A stretch of DNA of 64,000 bases. It comes from Euborellia annulipes. Taxonomy: Eukaryota > Arthropoda > Insecta > Dermaptera > Anisolabididae. Positions 11,318 through 22,255 of this stretch are shown here, in pieces; within the stretch, counting starts at the first letter, position 1, and every line of letters begins with the position of its first letter. The notes under the pieces are model-generated. The model made no database searches and was not told where the DNA came from. It worked only from the letters and a program-made list of their open reading frames with translations. Location: positions 1-64,000 of the forward strand of contig JAKCPI010005203.1 in assembly GCA_023213315.1 (NCBI GenBank). Direction: 5' to 3'. The position numbers and the translations under genes were made by a program.

Positions 11318-11398
11318 TTAATCTTTTTTATCATTTATGATTTTGAACAAATGCGAAACGAATTCGTGACCAGGGAATAATAAAAATTTAAAAACCAA

Positions 11399-11475
11399 TT
11401 ATATTTTAGATGCTCTTTAAAATGATTATTCTCATTTTGCTCTCTAAATTGTTTGAAGCACACTTTATTAATAAT
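11399..11475 (-). repeat. Family A fragment
   Basis: It matches the central part of family A (rc of the segment with GCAAAATGAGAATATACAT and AAAGAGCATCTAAAA). It is truncated on both sides. Confidence 0.6.
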
Positions 11476-11520
11476 GTATCTATAATAAAAAAAGACTTAA
11501 AAAGTTTAAAATAAAAAAAT

Positions 11521-11895
11521 TTAAGAAAAAAATGCTTTTATTTAAATTGAACTAAACTATTTAATAAGTGGAGGAAATAATCTGTAATATACTGTCACCT
11601 TTTCTGGCCAAATGGATAAATTTCCGAGGCCAAAATTTAGCAAAAAAAAAAAAAAAAAAAAATTGAACTAAAAAGAGAGAAATAATTTCATTTGTTCAAA
11701 TTGTTGAATATTTATGACTTAAAATAAAAGCATGGGGCGTCATTGATATCTTACGGAATTGTCTATTCTTAGAGCCTCCGAATCCTTTCAAAACACCCAC
11801 GCTTTTATTTAGAGTCATAAATATTCAACAATTTGAACAATCAAAATGAAATTATTTCTCAGTTCATTTTAAATAAAAGCATTTTTTTCTAAGTT
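11521..11895. mobile_element. Palindromic MITE with internal insertion
   Basis: The right arm 11,798-11,895 is complementary to a left arm split in two (11,521-11,560 and 11,662-11,735). The shared core includes CAAATTGTTGAATATTTATG. About 100 bp ending in a poly-A run separates the two left-arm pieces, as if a short poly-A retro-insert had landed there. Confidence 0.6.
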
Positions 11896-12580
11896 TTTTT
11901 ATAATATTTATAATAGCAAATTGAATAAATAAATTTTAATTAATATCATTAAAATAAGTATGTATAATAAATTTAATAAAGAGAATTTATAGAATTTTCA
12001 TTCTATGGGGAGACTGAGGGAGAAGAAATAAATGAAGGAGGGAGAGTATAATTAGATTATCATAAAATGAAATTCAACAACTAAGGTCTTATTTAACAAA
12101 AAAAAAAAAAAAAAGGAAGAAAAAAGTAATTTATTTCAAATTGCTTCTTGATAAAAAAAGAGTGTAGGGAAGTTAATTTATTTAAGAGAAAAAATTATTT
12201 TCTGCTTCTCTCTCTCTTAGTAAAATTTATTAGAAAATTTCATTATTTAATATAAGATTAAAAATTAAAATTATGAAAAGGAAGGATAAAATCTATAATT
12301 CAATTTAAGCTAGAAAAATATTATAGCAGATTGCAGTGCCTTCCATGGTACAATAAAAGTCCGCCTAGTGCTAGCGTTGATACAGAGGTGAATTTATTTG
12401 GTCAAGTAGCCCCGAGAAGACACGAAAGCACATTTTGAATTACATTCCTCCATTAATCAATATAGTCGGGTCTACTTGCACAAGTAAATTCAAAAGCGTG
12501 TCAACCTAACTTAATAAATTAAATTAGGATTTTCTATCTTTAATTAGAGCCCAAAAATTAGTAATAATAGAGATATTTTG
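11896..12580. other. AT-rich non-coding; complex stretch at 12.3-12.55 kb
   Basis: The stretch 12,320-12,550 has balanced composition (TACAATAAAAGTCCGCCTAG, ACCTAACTTAATAAATTA) without an open frame. It is a possible conserved non-coding element. The rest is AT-rich. Confidence 0.35.
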
Positions 12581-12660
12581 TTGACCGCCCCCCGGTAGGC
12601 ATCGGTATAATGTAATTTATATATATATATATGTTTACTATAATCTCTAAATGACCTCAG
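12580..12660 (+). mobile_element. SINE-like tail (group 3)
   Basis: It carries GTTGACCGCCCCCCGGT, GCATCGGTATAATGTA, TATATATGTTTACTATAA and CTCTAAATGACCT, shared with the copies at 6.8 and 22.9 kb. No clear tRNA-like head precedes it. Confidence 0.5.
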
Positions 12661-12817
12661 CAGCAGAGAGGGCCAATTAAAAAACTAAAGATATTTAAAT
12701 TTGAAAAATTAAAGCTTCAAGAGGTAAATATATAGTGTATATATATGTTATATGTGTTCTGGAAGGCAAGTGGGTTTATGCGAAGATAAGTAGTTTTGTC
12801 GGGTTAAGTCGTGTGGC

Positions 12818-12940
12818 ACGTTTCGGCTCTCCTTTTGGAGCCATTTTCAAGAGAGAAGGGGACCAGCAAGACTGCGACCCCGTAAACAACCCAACCTCTT
12901 CTCTCTTGAAAATGGCTACAAAAGAAGAGCCGAAAAGTCG
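12818..12940. ncRNA. Inverted pair of hammerhead-like motifs
   Basis: The minus-strand copy (12,818-12,852) and the plus-strand copy (12,904-12,940) both read TTGAAAATGGCT ... AGCCGAAA. Stem II GGCT/AGCC is perfect in each, and the first core base varies from CTGANGA. Flanking direct repeats TATGCGAAGATAAG (about 12,777 and 12,998) bracket the pair. An AAATGGCT...AGCCGAAA stem is kept in both, although the loop differs. Confidence 0.5.
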
Positions 12941-13210
12941 AGTAAATCTCAACATCCCAAGCGACTTGAACAGAAAACACAGCTTCGCGAGCGGGTGTAT
13001 GCGAAGATAAGTTTTGTCGGGGTATCTACAAACTAGACCAGTAACTCTCCGGCTTGGGCAGATCGAGACCCCAAATCAAACACAAACACGATTACACACA
13101 AGCAACTTTCCTCTAAATCTCAGACTCAAACCCAAACCTCTGTGATATCCATTAATCAGACCTGGGACGATTCCATAAACAACGCCCTCCACCATTACCT
13201 CCTAATCTCT

Positions 13211-13250
13211 CACTCTTGATAATGGTTCTAAAAGAAGAGTCGAAACATCA
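13211..13250 (+). ncRNA. Decayed hammerhead-like motif
   Basis: It reads CTTGATAATGGTTCT ... AGAGTCGAAACATC and is homologous to the plus-strand motif at 12,904-12,940. Stem II is partly broken, so it is probably not active. Confidence 0.4.
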
Positions 13251-13294
13251 AGTAAATTTCAACAACCAACGCAACTTGACACGAGAAAAATTAT

Positions 13295-13737
13295 ATGTAA
13301 GCGAGGTGAATAGCTGAATCAATATGTAGAAGTATGAGTAAAAAGGCCAAGTTTCTTTCCCATTTAAAGCCCATTTCTTTATTGGTATCAAACCCACAGC
13401 GACTTTTCGGTCGACTATGCGACCATCTTCATGGCTAGGGTTTAGTCAATAGTAACCCTCTTGAGTTCTTTGATAGACATTTATGTATAATTTATTCAAT
13501 ACGATTTATCACAATTACATTCAGCGCCAGTCAGATTTAATATCAAATCAAAATATTAAATCTGACTGGCGCTGAATCTAATTGTGATATATCGTATTGA
13601 ATAAATTATACATAAATGTCTATCAAAGAACTCAAGAGGGTTACTATTGACTAAACCTGAAAACCTGAAGAACCCTGAAGCCATGAAGATGGTCGCATAG
13701 TCGACCGAAATGTCGCTGTGGGTTTGATACTAATAAA
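13295..13737. mobile_element. Hammerhead-bearing retroelement with 12-bp duplication
   Basis: Exact 12-bp direct repeats GAGAAAAATTAT (13,283-13,294 and 13,738-13,749) flank a 443-bp insertion. Most of it is a near-perfect palindrome (arms 13,379-13,543 and 13,553-13,735, 9-bp centre) with a hammerhead-like motif in each arm. The right arm has about 20 extra bases near 13,657-13,679. An asymmetric left segment (13,295-13,378) precedes the palindrome. It has no open frame and resembles Penelope-like elements with inverted terminal copies. Confidence 0.7.
13683..13715 (+). ncRNA. Hammerhead-like motif (partner at 13,401-13,434 minus)
   Basis: ATGAAGA is followed by stem II GGTCG/CGACC (perfect 5 bp), then CGAAA and TGTC. 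The same motif lies inverted in the left arm. The first core base is A instead of C, so activity is doubtful. Confidence 0.5.
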
Positions 13738-13749
13738 GAGAAAAATTAT

Positions 13750-14403
13750 CTTCGTCATATATATATATATATATATATCATTTGAAAGAAGTGAATCTTC
13801 CGGCACTCCCAAAAAAAAAATAAATAAATAAATAAACGCCTCTATTTTTAATATGGACAATAACGATATCCATATTTGTAAAATAATATATTAATAGTAT
13901 AAAAATCAGAAATTTGACAAAAATGACTTGTTTACATAGAAGTTAACAATAAATTTTGTAAGGGGACATTCAAGTATTGAATAAGCTAATTTTTGACTGT
14001 TTAATACTTCTTGCCCTTGTCAGGCAATAGTAAGCAAACCCCTTGTTTAAAATAAGCAGTTCAAAAAATTTTTTTGATTGGCGTTTTTAACTATGGTGTA
14101 GTAACCACATGTTAATCAAGAGTCAGAGAAAATGCAAGTCAAGAAGCCTTCAAATAAGTATGAATGAACAATAATCAACAGAAAAGGATGTCAGATTCCT
14201 TTTACTAAAAATAACTATTATTTATTGAGAATATTAGGTTTCATTGGAATAGATTGAAAAATCATGACTGGAGCAATATAATTAGGCCAGGATAATCAAA
14301 AAGAAATTAAAACAAAAATTACGAAAACCAGGAAAAATTAAAAAAAATTAATAGACAATTTTACTAAAATAAAATAAAAGAAGGAATAGAAAACATTCAG
14401 AGG
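13750..14403. other. Non-coding with TA microsatellite
   Basis: A (TA)n tract lies at about 13,757-13,779. Otherwise this is AT-rich sequence without recognisable features. Confidence 0.5.
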
Positions 14404-14617
14404 TACAGTGAGGGACAATATTAAGTATGGCCCATGGGTTTTCTTCTTGTGATTATTTCATTGTTTTTAAAAAAATATATATTTTTTTAATGGAAACTTT
14501 CATGGTTCAAACCTAGAAAATTTCGAATATTTCATTTTCATTTTCTTTTATAAAAACAAAGAAATAATCACAAGTAGAAAACGCATTGGTGGGACTTAAC
14601 TTTGGCGTTCACTGAAC
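14404..14617. mobile_element. TA-flanked MITE (TACAGTGAGGG family)
   Basis: The left end TACAGTGAGGGACAATATT and the right end (TTTGGCGTTCACTG) are inverted repeats with long complementary arms (TTGTGATTATTTC against GAAATAATCACAA). It is nearly identical to the element at 25,755-25,978. TA ends and CAGTGAGGG termini fit Tc1/mariner-type MITEs. Confidence 0.75.
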
Positions 14618-16019
14618 CTAAATAACTAAAAAGAAATTATATATATATATATATATAGGCTATAGGCCTATAATATATAGTCTATATATATTATTTTAAA
14701 CCCTACTAAAAATTATAAGTCTCAAAGTAGGTCTATCTAATCTTCGATAAATAAACTGACCAAATATATATATAAAATTAGGATAACTTAGTTCCAAGTA
14801 TCGAGTAACACCCATAAACATCCGTCATCAGATTGAACAAAAAATCTTTATGACACGAAGAGAATCAAAATAAACATAAAAATCATCGCCGAACTAAAAA
14901 GAAGTGAAAATGATAAGTTCCTTGAAATTCGTAAAAAATTTTCACGATTCTGAAACATCTGCTGGACCTTCAAATGGGAATCTCGAAAGAAAATATAAAA
15001 AATATAGCAAAAATAGTTATAATGGAAACTGCTCTAACATCTAATAAATCCATTGATTCCAGTTATTTTTGTCAAATGATGTAAATAAATCAAAATTATC
15101 AAAAAATAAATATTTAATTAAAAAAAAAAATATAAAAAAATGAAAGATGTCAATTTGGCTATTGAAATAAATAAGAGAATGACACAAATAATAGTCAACA
15201 CATTGATATAATATTCAATATTATATTTTTTATTTATTTATTGATGATGAATTGATTTAATTCAGAAGGAAATATTTGTTGAGAAATCAAACCTTGTCAA
15301 GAAGCAAGTCGGTCGAGGCACAGGTTAGATGACAGCTCGTCCCCAAAAGTATTCCCATGATATATTGAAGAACACACACACATTTATAAAAAAAATACTT
15401 CACTGAACACTAATAAATCAATTCACTAATAAAAAATTAACTTTAGAATATTTTATAAATTATAAAATAGTATAAAATCGCGAGCTAACGTGAATTTGAC
15501 ACTCGAGAAGGCGACCAAATGAGCTGGAGGACTAACAAAGTCAATTGACTTTCCAATATTTATAATATTTTATTTAATTACTTTAAAAATTAGAAAAATA
15601 TTAATTTATTTAATATTTTAAATTAAAAAATAATATATAAATAAAAAATGATTGATAAAAAGAAAATTCTTTTATTTTAAAAGATTAATGATATAGAGAG
15701 GGAAATTTTAAATCTCTTTCAAATAATTTTTATCAATATATTTTATTTTAGGATAACTAAAATTTGTTTTATTTTAATTTTTTCCTTTTAATTAAAGATC
15801 CGAAGAGAGGAGGCTTTGCACTCAGCTGTTTATTAGATGAAAAGTATTTTACACGAAATTTAATATGTTAAATAAATATATCGTGAATAGGTTGCCTGAA
15901 AAATTCCTGTGCAAACTTTAATCAGGCTAATTACAAATTTAAAAAACTAATTTTTTTTTTTCAAAATTGCACCCGTTTGTTTAAGAAATGAATTAAGTAC
16001 CAATCGAATGTATGAATCC
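14618..16019. other. AT-rich non-coding stretch
   Basis: A somewhat complex segment at 15,285-15,345 contains ACAGGTTAGATGACAGCTCG. A TA microsatellite lies at 14,638-14,656. No coding evidence is seen. Confidence 0.45.
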
Positions 16020-16110
16020 TCTAGAACAGCTATTCTCAATCTCTAGGATCCGGCGGACCACTAGTGGTAGATCCGGCCTCTTGTGCTAGGGGACAAGGGT
16101 TCGTAACCCG
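16020..16110 (+). mobile_element. hAT-end fragment fused to SINE group 1 head
   Basis: ACAGCTATTCTCAATCTCT ... GGCGGACCACTAGTGG resembles a hAT terminus. It runs into a tRNA-like head with GTGGTAGATC (A-box-like), CCTCTTGTGCTAGGGG and GGGTTCGTAACCC (B-box). The head matches the SINE at 36,330-36,460. A poly-A-rich tail follows. Confidence 0.5.
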
Positions 16111-16270
16111 TCTAATACAACAAAAAAATGAAAAAAAAAAAAAATAGAGACATAAATGGTCTAAAAATAAAAAGACTTCAAATAAAATTAAAAAAAAAAA
16201 TACGGGATTCTTCAAATCATTAAAAAAAAAAAAGTTTAAATTTAAATCCCAACATACAACCTATTACATC

Positions 16271-16313
16271 CTCGCGGCAATGAAGATGATGCGTGTCATA
16301 TGAGTCGAAATAT
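16271..16313 (+). ncRNA. Decayed hammerhead-like motif
   Basis: It reads AATGAAGATGATGCGTGTCA followed by TATGAGTCGAAATAT and then AATAAAGG. The order of elements matches other hammerhead-like loci here, but stem II and the cleavage triplet are poor. Confidence 0.3.
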
Positions 16314-17485
16314 TTGCTAAATAAAGGATGTTAGGTGGAGCGAAAAAATTGCTGGTTATTATTCTCCAACCCCATTCATTACTCGACTCATCACAGCCTA
16401 CTATATAATCTGTTTAGGTCAAGGCCCAGATTGGAGATCCCGCCTCAATCCCCCATGACCATAACCAAGGATTAATCATACTCAGTTAAGGCCCTTAGAC
16501 CACCTAAAATTGGGCCCTCTATGTCTGATACCGGGGGCTAGAATATCTCCCAATTACAGGGTCTAAAAAATTTTTGGGAAATGGGGGGGGGGGTTAATAT
16601 GATTTTGTTCAAGGATATTTGCTTAAAATGTGTGAAACAAGGGTAATGACTCACTAATGGATAGAGTTTAAATTATACAGATATTTAATATGTAAAAATT
16701 GTTTATAATTTTGAAAATTAAACCATTTAGGGGATGAAGTGGGGGTGAAACCGACCGAGACCCACCTAGCTACGTGCCTGCTTTACTATACCAATAGATT
16801 TCGTCAATGTTGAATAATTGGCGTCAAACCGGACTCAAGTTGTGTTGAAATTTCAGATCTTCAGCTTATCGCTCTTAGCTTTGCCTACTCAAAAGTTAAT
16901 ATTAATTAATTGGAATTATTAATATCTATCAAGTAAAGGTACGTCTTGTTTTCCAACCAGATTTTTTCTATTTTAATTTCCACTTATTCTTTACTAGTTA
17001 TTAATATTCAATATAAATTTGATATTAAAAGAGACCACCAACAGGTGAAGAATGTTTCTATTAATAAAAAAATAATTTGGCAAGAAAACAAACTGAGAGT
17101 AAAAAAAAAAAAAAACTAATGAAATTTTATTCAAGTAAGTAAAAGAAAGAACAAATGAGCTAACCAATCTCCTGGAGCTTTTTACTCTTACATACACACT
17201 CAGCCAAGCACACATTTTTTATCGAGTAAATGTTGAATGGACAAACGCTTTTGATTGCATTCATTCAAGTTTTCAATTAAATAAAAAAAGAGACGGTTCT
17301 GTTTGTGTTGTCTTTGTTTTTTTTTTTTTTTTTTTTTCATTGAATGAATGCAGCAGGCTGACATTTTGGAGTGCATCCAATATAAATAATACAATATTTA
17401 CATTAACGAAGTGAATAAATAAAATGTTACAGAGAAATGTAAATTATATTACAATACATTTAGAGAAAATTTTTTTGATTTTGTT
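16314..17485. other. Non-coding, repeat debris
   Basis: The stretch 16,380-16,600 is of mixed composition and ends in a run of about ten G. It looks like old transposon sequence. The stretch 17,190-17,400 has a CATTCATTCAA/TTGAATGAATG inverted repeat around a poly-T run. No coding evidence is seen. Confidence 0.4.
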
Positions 17486-17545
17486 ATTCGAAAGTTGTGT
17501 GATGTGTTTGTCCCACCAGATATTGTGTGTCGAAATGTATTTAGA
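17486..17545 (+). repeat. Family A 5'-hairpin fragment
   Basis: The sequence TCGAAAGTTGTGTGATGTG and CACCAGATATTGTGTGTCGA matches the second arm of the family A 5' hairpin. Confidence 0.55.
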
Positions 17546-18175
17546 ATATTATAATAGAAAGTAGATGAATTATCACAATTAGAACTCTTCCGATAATTGT
17601 GTTAATTTTTCCTAAATAAACTCTTTTTTTTCGTCTACAATAGACAAATAATATAGTTGAAAATATAAAGTGACCTTGACCTGTTAAAAAATTGTAGGTC
17701 TGTTAATATTTAAGTTAAATCCAACCCAGTTGAATTAAGACCAATCAATGAATGTTGTTGAATGATATCCAATAGCAAAATGCAAATCGCGCAACCTTAT
17801 GAATTGTTTATTCTTTCGTCTATAAATATTCAATCAGTTAGATAAAAATATTTTTAACAAGTCACTTGTTTTAAGAATCCGGTGTGAATGGTCGCACAGT
17901 AAGAGAAAGTTGTGTTCTGTGCTTGTAACGCCAGATTTTTTGTGTCGACATATATTTAGTTTCCGCCGGAATTTTAGAATTCAAGATGTAATTATATTTT
18001 GTTACCACGGCAACCATTTCTCCTATCTTTCCTATGAAGTACAAGAGTAAAGTGGTCATCAGAAGATATTAATGGCAAAATGAGAATATACATTTTAATG
18101 AGTATCTAAAAAATAATTGATTTTTGAATTTTAATCAAAATTGTAGGAGCGAATTTTGAGAAAATCGAAAAAAAA

Positions 18176-18659
18176 ATCTGGTGTGACTGGCACAGCACAC
18201 AACTTTCTCTTACCTTCGGTAATCGAAAGTTGTGTTCTGTGCTTGTCACACCAGATTTTTTGTGTCGACATATATTTAGTTCCCGACAGTACGGAACATA
18301 TGAATTCAGATGTAAAATTTATAAGTATGGGAAAATATTTATATTTTGTTACCATGGCAACCATTTCTCCTATCTTCCCTATGAAATACAAGAGTAAAGT
18401 GGTCTTCAGAAGATTTCAATCGCAAAATGAGAATATACATTTGAAAGAGCATCTAAAAAATAATTGATTTTTGAATTTTAAAAAAATCGTTGGAGCTAAT
18501 TTTGAGAAAATCGAAAAAAACTGAAAAAGTACATCAGCAAAGTACTAGTACTACTTTTTGGCCGATTTTGATTAAAAGCTTATTTTTCCGGTCCCGGGGG
18601 TGTTTAACTAAAATATAAAATTTCAACCTCGTAGCTCAATTCCTTCATGCTTAAAATTG

Positions 18660-18710
<51 letters not shown>

Positions 18711-18850
18711 CATGTCGCGAAAACCACTTTTTGGATTCAGGGGACATCAAAACGTGAAGATCCATCAAAATCTCGACATCGAATTTTTGACATGAATCAA
18801 TACTTCTCTCTATATATATATTACTATATACATAGGTAGAGAAAGTAAAA
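18176..18850 (+). repeat. Family A repeat nested in another copy
   Basis: It has both ends: the 5' hairpin (TCTGGTGTGACTGGCACAGC ... GTCACACCAGA) and the 3' hairpin. The junctions with the host copy show no convincing target-site duplication, although A-runs on both sides blur this. Confidence 0.8.
18660..18708 (+). repeat. (AC)n microsatellite
   Basis: About 24 AC units have expanded from the short ACACACAGACAGACC segment of family A. Confidence 0.95.
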
Positions 18851-19142
18851 ACGAAAAACTAGACCATGTCGCGAAAACCACTTTTTTGTATTTAGGGGAT
18901 CTCAAAACGTGTATATCCATCAAAATCTCGACATCGAATTTTTGCCATGAATCCATTACTTTCTCTGTCTATATATATTGACATATATAGAGGTAAGAAA
19001 AAGTAAAAATGAAAGATTTTATATTCAAATAAGAATAGATTATCTATTCCTTAGATTTTCAACGGTTTAGAGTTGTATTTGGAGTTATTGGTAGAGATAA
19101 TGAGATCAGTTAGGTATTTTTTTCTTTTATTTGCCTCAAGTT

Positions 19143-19545
19143 GACGTTTCGATCACAGTAGGGTCATCTTCAGTCAAATTACTTCTATATTAAACTCACA
19201 ATATTCTGTCGCAAGTAATAAGAGTAGGCCCCCGGGTGTGGCGTAGTAGGTAGAGTGCCTACCTCCTATTCCAAACGTCGCGGGTTCGGACCCAGGCAGT
19301 CCGATGATTTTATTTAAGCCATTTGGATACCAGATGGCTTAAATAGTCCTGAATTCACAATATATATATATTACTTACAACGGTTATCGTCAAAGTCTTA
19401 AATGGCCTAAGTTGCCGAAAAGACTGTGTGAATGTGTGTGTGAGTGTGAGTGTGAATGAGAAAAAAGTGTGAATGTTTAAAAAAAAAAAAATAATAATAA
19501 GAGTAGCCTCCATACTCTGAGGATGGCTATACCAAGATCGAAACC
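19143..19545. ncRNA. Inverted pair of hammerhead-like motifs
   Basis: The minus-strand copy at 19,143-19,173 has an intact CTGAAGA core, GACC/GATC stem II, CGAAA and CGTC. The plus-strand copy at 19,515-19,545 has CTGAGGA, then GATCGAAACC. Flanking AATAAAA-rich tails are also inverted relative to each other. A group 2 SINE sits between them. Confidence 0.5.
19225..19420 (+). mobile_element. tRNA-derived SINE (group 2), plus strand
   Basis: The head has TGGCGTAGTAGG (A-box) and GGGTTCGGACCC (B-box) about 34 bases apart. The body has GCCATTTGGATACCAGATGG, and the tail resembles group 3 (CTTAAATGGCCTAAG). It is the best preserved SINE here. The sequence does not fold into an intact tRNA. Confidence 0.75.
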
Positions 19546-19559
19546 CCAGCGTGAGGCTG

Positions 19560-20343
19560 GAAATAAAATAAAAGAAAATTTACCTAGCTGCATCTCTTAT
19601 TATTTCTACAATAATAAAAAGTTTATCTAGGTATTTTTCAGCATATAACGCCCCTCTTGCTCCACCCATAGCTTCACGAAAGAAATATTCTATTTCCCTG
19701 TGATTGAAAAAATTTTAATTTTTCATTCTTATCTTTGAATAGTAAAGATTAGATGTCTACTAATCAACAAGAAATACGTGTGAATATTTATTAAATGTAA
19801 AAAAAAAATTTGATAAATAAATTTTTTTTTTAGCCAAAGGCTGAACTAAGACCCGATAGTATAAACAAAGAACTCGGTCTAATTTATTGATTATAATGTG
19901 CAAAAATGCAACAGTAATCTTTGTTATTCTATGGGCTCTATTTAGGTCCCTTGTGTGCCAAAAATTAAAATAGCAAATAGAATGGAAACCTGTGCGCGAA
20001 ATCATTTTTCTAGTACAATTTATTTTTGTATTTTTTTTTTTTTTTTTTTTTTTTCTATTTTAAAATGAATAATGGGATGGCTTATTATTAGGGATTATAG
20101 TCCAATCATTTTCATTAATAGCATTAAAATATTAAACTGGATTTAATAAATAATAATTTTAAGGCGATTACAAATTCGCGAATTAAGGTTTTTTTTATTT
20201 TAAGGTTTTTATAAAAAGTTTAATTAAATTAATCAAGTAAAATTGTTATAAAATAACATTTTGATTGTTAATTAGAGAAGTGATTAAAGGGTGAAAGAGA
20301 GAAGGGGGCAATTTTCTTTTTTAATAAAGTTTAGATTAATGAA
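19560..20343. other. AT-rich non-coding stretch
   Basis: A poly-T run is at 20,029-20,054. Short minus-strand frames near 19,760-20,005 have no recognisable content. Confidence 0.5.
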
Positions 20344-20509
20344 CCCGAGTAAAAATGATTTAAAATGGTCGAGGGATCCACACGCCTGCAGTCACTTTCG
20401 ATCTACTGTGTTATCCCTGATACGGGCGTGTGGATCCCTGTGTCTCCCTAAAGGTTCGCTATGAAGACTAGCTGCAGGCGTGTGGATCCCTCGATCATTT
20501 TTACTCGGG
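20344..20509. mobile_element. MITE with CCCGAGTAAAAATGAT ends
   Basis: The terminal repeats are CCCGAGTAAAAATGAT and the exact complement. Both arms carry CGAGGGATCCACACGCCTGC. The flanking duplication is unclear. It is related to 28,560-28,835. Confidence 0.75.
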
Positions 20510-20604
20510 AATTTAGATTATATACTGTATAAGGGTAGTGACAAAAAATTTTGGTATTTTCTAGTGTTAATTGATCATTCTTGTCTTCTACTTACTTTAT
20601 TTTC

Positions 20605-21180
20605 TCATATCATATATATGTTAATATATAGAAAGTAGTGCAGTCATGTCAAAAATTCGATGTCGAGATTTTGATGGACATACACGTTTATAGGCTCCCT
20701 GAGTTCAAAAAAGTGGAATACTCATAAAGATCTGTTTGTAGGTATGTCGTGTATTGAAAATAAAAATTAACAGGAAATGAGATGAAGAAGTTGAAATTTT
20801 AGATTTATTTCGCCTGAGGCGCGAAAATAAATTTTTCAAAAAGAAAACTAGTACTTTACTTTCGGTTTTCTCAAAATTCGCTCTCAACAATTTCAATTAA
20901 AATTCATAAATGATTTATTTATTAATGTATTTGCTCTCAACATTGTTTGAAGCACACTTTTTACTTTTGTATTTCATAGAAACGATATGAGAAATAGTTG
21001 TCAGGGTAACAAAATATATTATACATATTTTTCTATGTTTAAAAGTTTTATATCTTGAATTCAAATGTACCGTACTGACGGAAACTAAATATATGTCGAG
21101 ACAAAAAATCTGACAAGCACAGAACACATCTTTCCTTATCGAAGGTAATAGAAAGTTGTGCGACCAGTCACACCATATTT
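20605..21180 (-). repeat. Family A repeat, minus orientation
   Basis: The terminal hairpin remnant at 20,605-20,640 is followed by the conserved CGATGTCGAGATTTTGATGG block, the body, and the 5' hairpin ending at about 21,180 (CAGTCACACCATATTTT). The 5' hairpin arms are partly decayed. Confidence 0.8.
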
Positions 21181-21610
21181 TTCACTCTGAATTTAAAATT
21201 TTATTTCTTTCATTTGATCAAGAGAGAAAGAGGAAAAAGTTAGTTCGTTCCATTACTATTAAAAAAAAAACTAATATTATTCCTTCTCTTTCCTCTTTGA
21301 TATATTGATACTATTGATATTAGAATCGCTCATCAATATATTCGTGGCGTTTATTTATTTATTAAAAAAATTAACGTGCCCTTGTCATCAATATTTAAAT
21401 TTTGCATGATAGTCATCTTAATATTTATAGTAATATCGTCATGCTACTCCCGTTACGGGTGAGGGATGGGCTTTTTATACTCGTTTGTGAGCAACTGTTA
21501 TATGTTTTAATCACATAAATTCCAAACTTCCAAAACATCCTAAAGAGTATGTACACGAGTGTTTATAGTTTAAGAAAACAGGGAAAAGTTGGGTAATTTT
21601 AATAAATAAA
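21181..21610. other. AT-rich spacer between two family A copies
   Basis: Nothing is recognised in it. The flanking family A copies are in opposite orientation, with their 5' hairpins facing each other across about 430 bp. Confidence 0.5.
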
Positions 21611-22212
21611 AAATCTGGTGTGACTGGTCGCACTACACACAACTTTCTCTTACCTTCGGTAATCGAAAGTTGTGTTCTGTGCTTGTCACACCAGATTTTT
21701 TGTGTCGACATATATTTAGTTTCCGACAGTAGGGTACAAATTCAAGATGTAAAATTTATAAACGTGGGAAAATGTTTATATTTTGTTACCATGGCAACCA
21801 TTTCTCCTATCTTTCCTATGAAGTATAAGAGTAAAGTGGTCTTCAGAAGATTTCAATGGCAAAATGAGAATATACATTTTAAAGAGCATCTAAAAAAAAA
21901 TTGATTTATGAATTTTAATTAAAATCTTTGGAGTGAATTTTGAGAAAATCGAAAAAAACTGAAAAACTACATCAGTAAAGAACTAGTACTTTTTGGCCAA
22001 TTTTGTTCAAAAGCTTCCTGTCACGTCCCAGGGGGTACCTAGCTTAAATATAGAATTTAAGCATCCTAGCTTTTTAGTTCTTGAGATATTTTGTTCACAG
22101 ACAGACCATGTCGCGAAAACCACTTTTTTTGGATTCAGCGGACCTCAAAACGTGTATATCCATCAAAATCTCGACATCGAATATTTGACCTGAATCCAAT
22201 ACGTTCTCTCTC

Positions 22213-22253
<41 letters not shown>

Positions 22254-22255
22254 CT
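21611..22255 (+). repeat. Family A repeat with expanded TA tract at its 3' hairpin
   Basis: The 5' hairpin at 21,611-21,705 is almost perfect. The 3' block is intact, but the terminal hairpin has become a (TA)n run (22,217-22,249), apparently by slippage. Confidence 0.85.

Larger units (their letters stand above)
17877..19010 (+). repeat. Family A repeat split by a nested copy
   Basis: The 5' part spans 17,877-18,175. The 3' block and terminal hairpin resume at about 18,862-19,010. A second complete family A element (18,176-18,850) lies between, entering at the A-run after GAGAAAATCG. Part of the host copy between the A-run and the AGACCATG block is missing. Confidence 0.75.

Noticed and set aside
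13651..13860. Open frame over the TA microsatellite
   Set aside because: The translation is YIYIYIY and crosses the hammerhead element boundary.
18156..18467. 103-residue plus-strand frame and similar frames at 21,620, 58,257 and 63,270
   Set aside because: All are translations of the family A body. The shared peptide (ESCVLCLSHQIFCVDIYLV) reflects repeat similarity, stops differ between copies, and both strands are equally open.
19225..19345. Functional tRNA gene
   Set aside because: A- and B-boxes are present, but no acceptor stem or normal arms can be folded, and the sequence continues into a SINE body. The same applies to the heads at 25.5, 36.3 and 44.4 kb.
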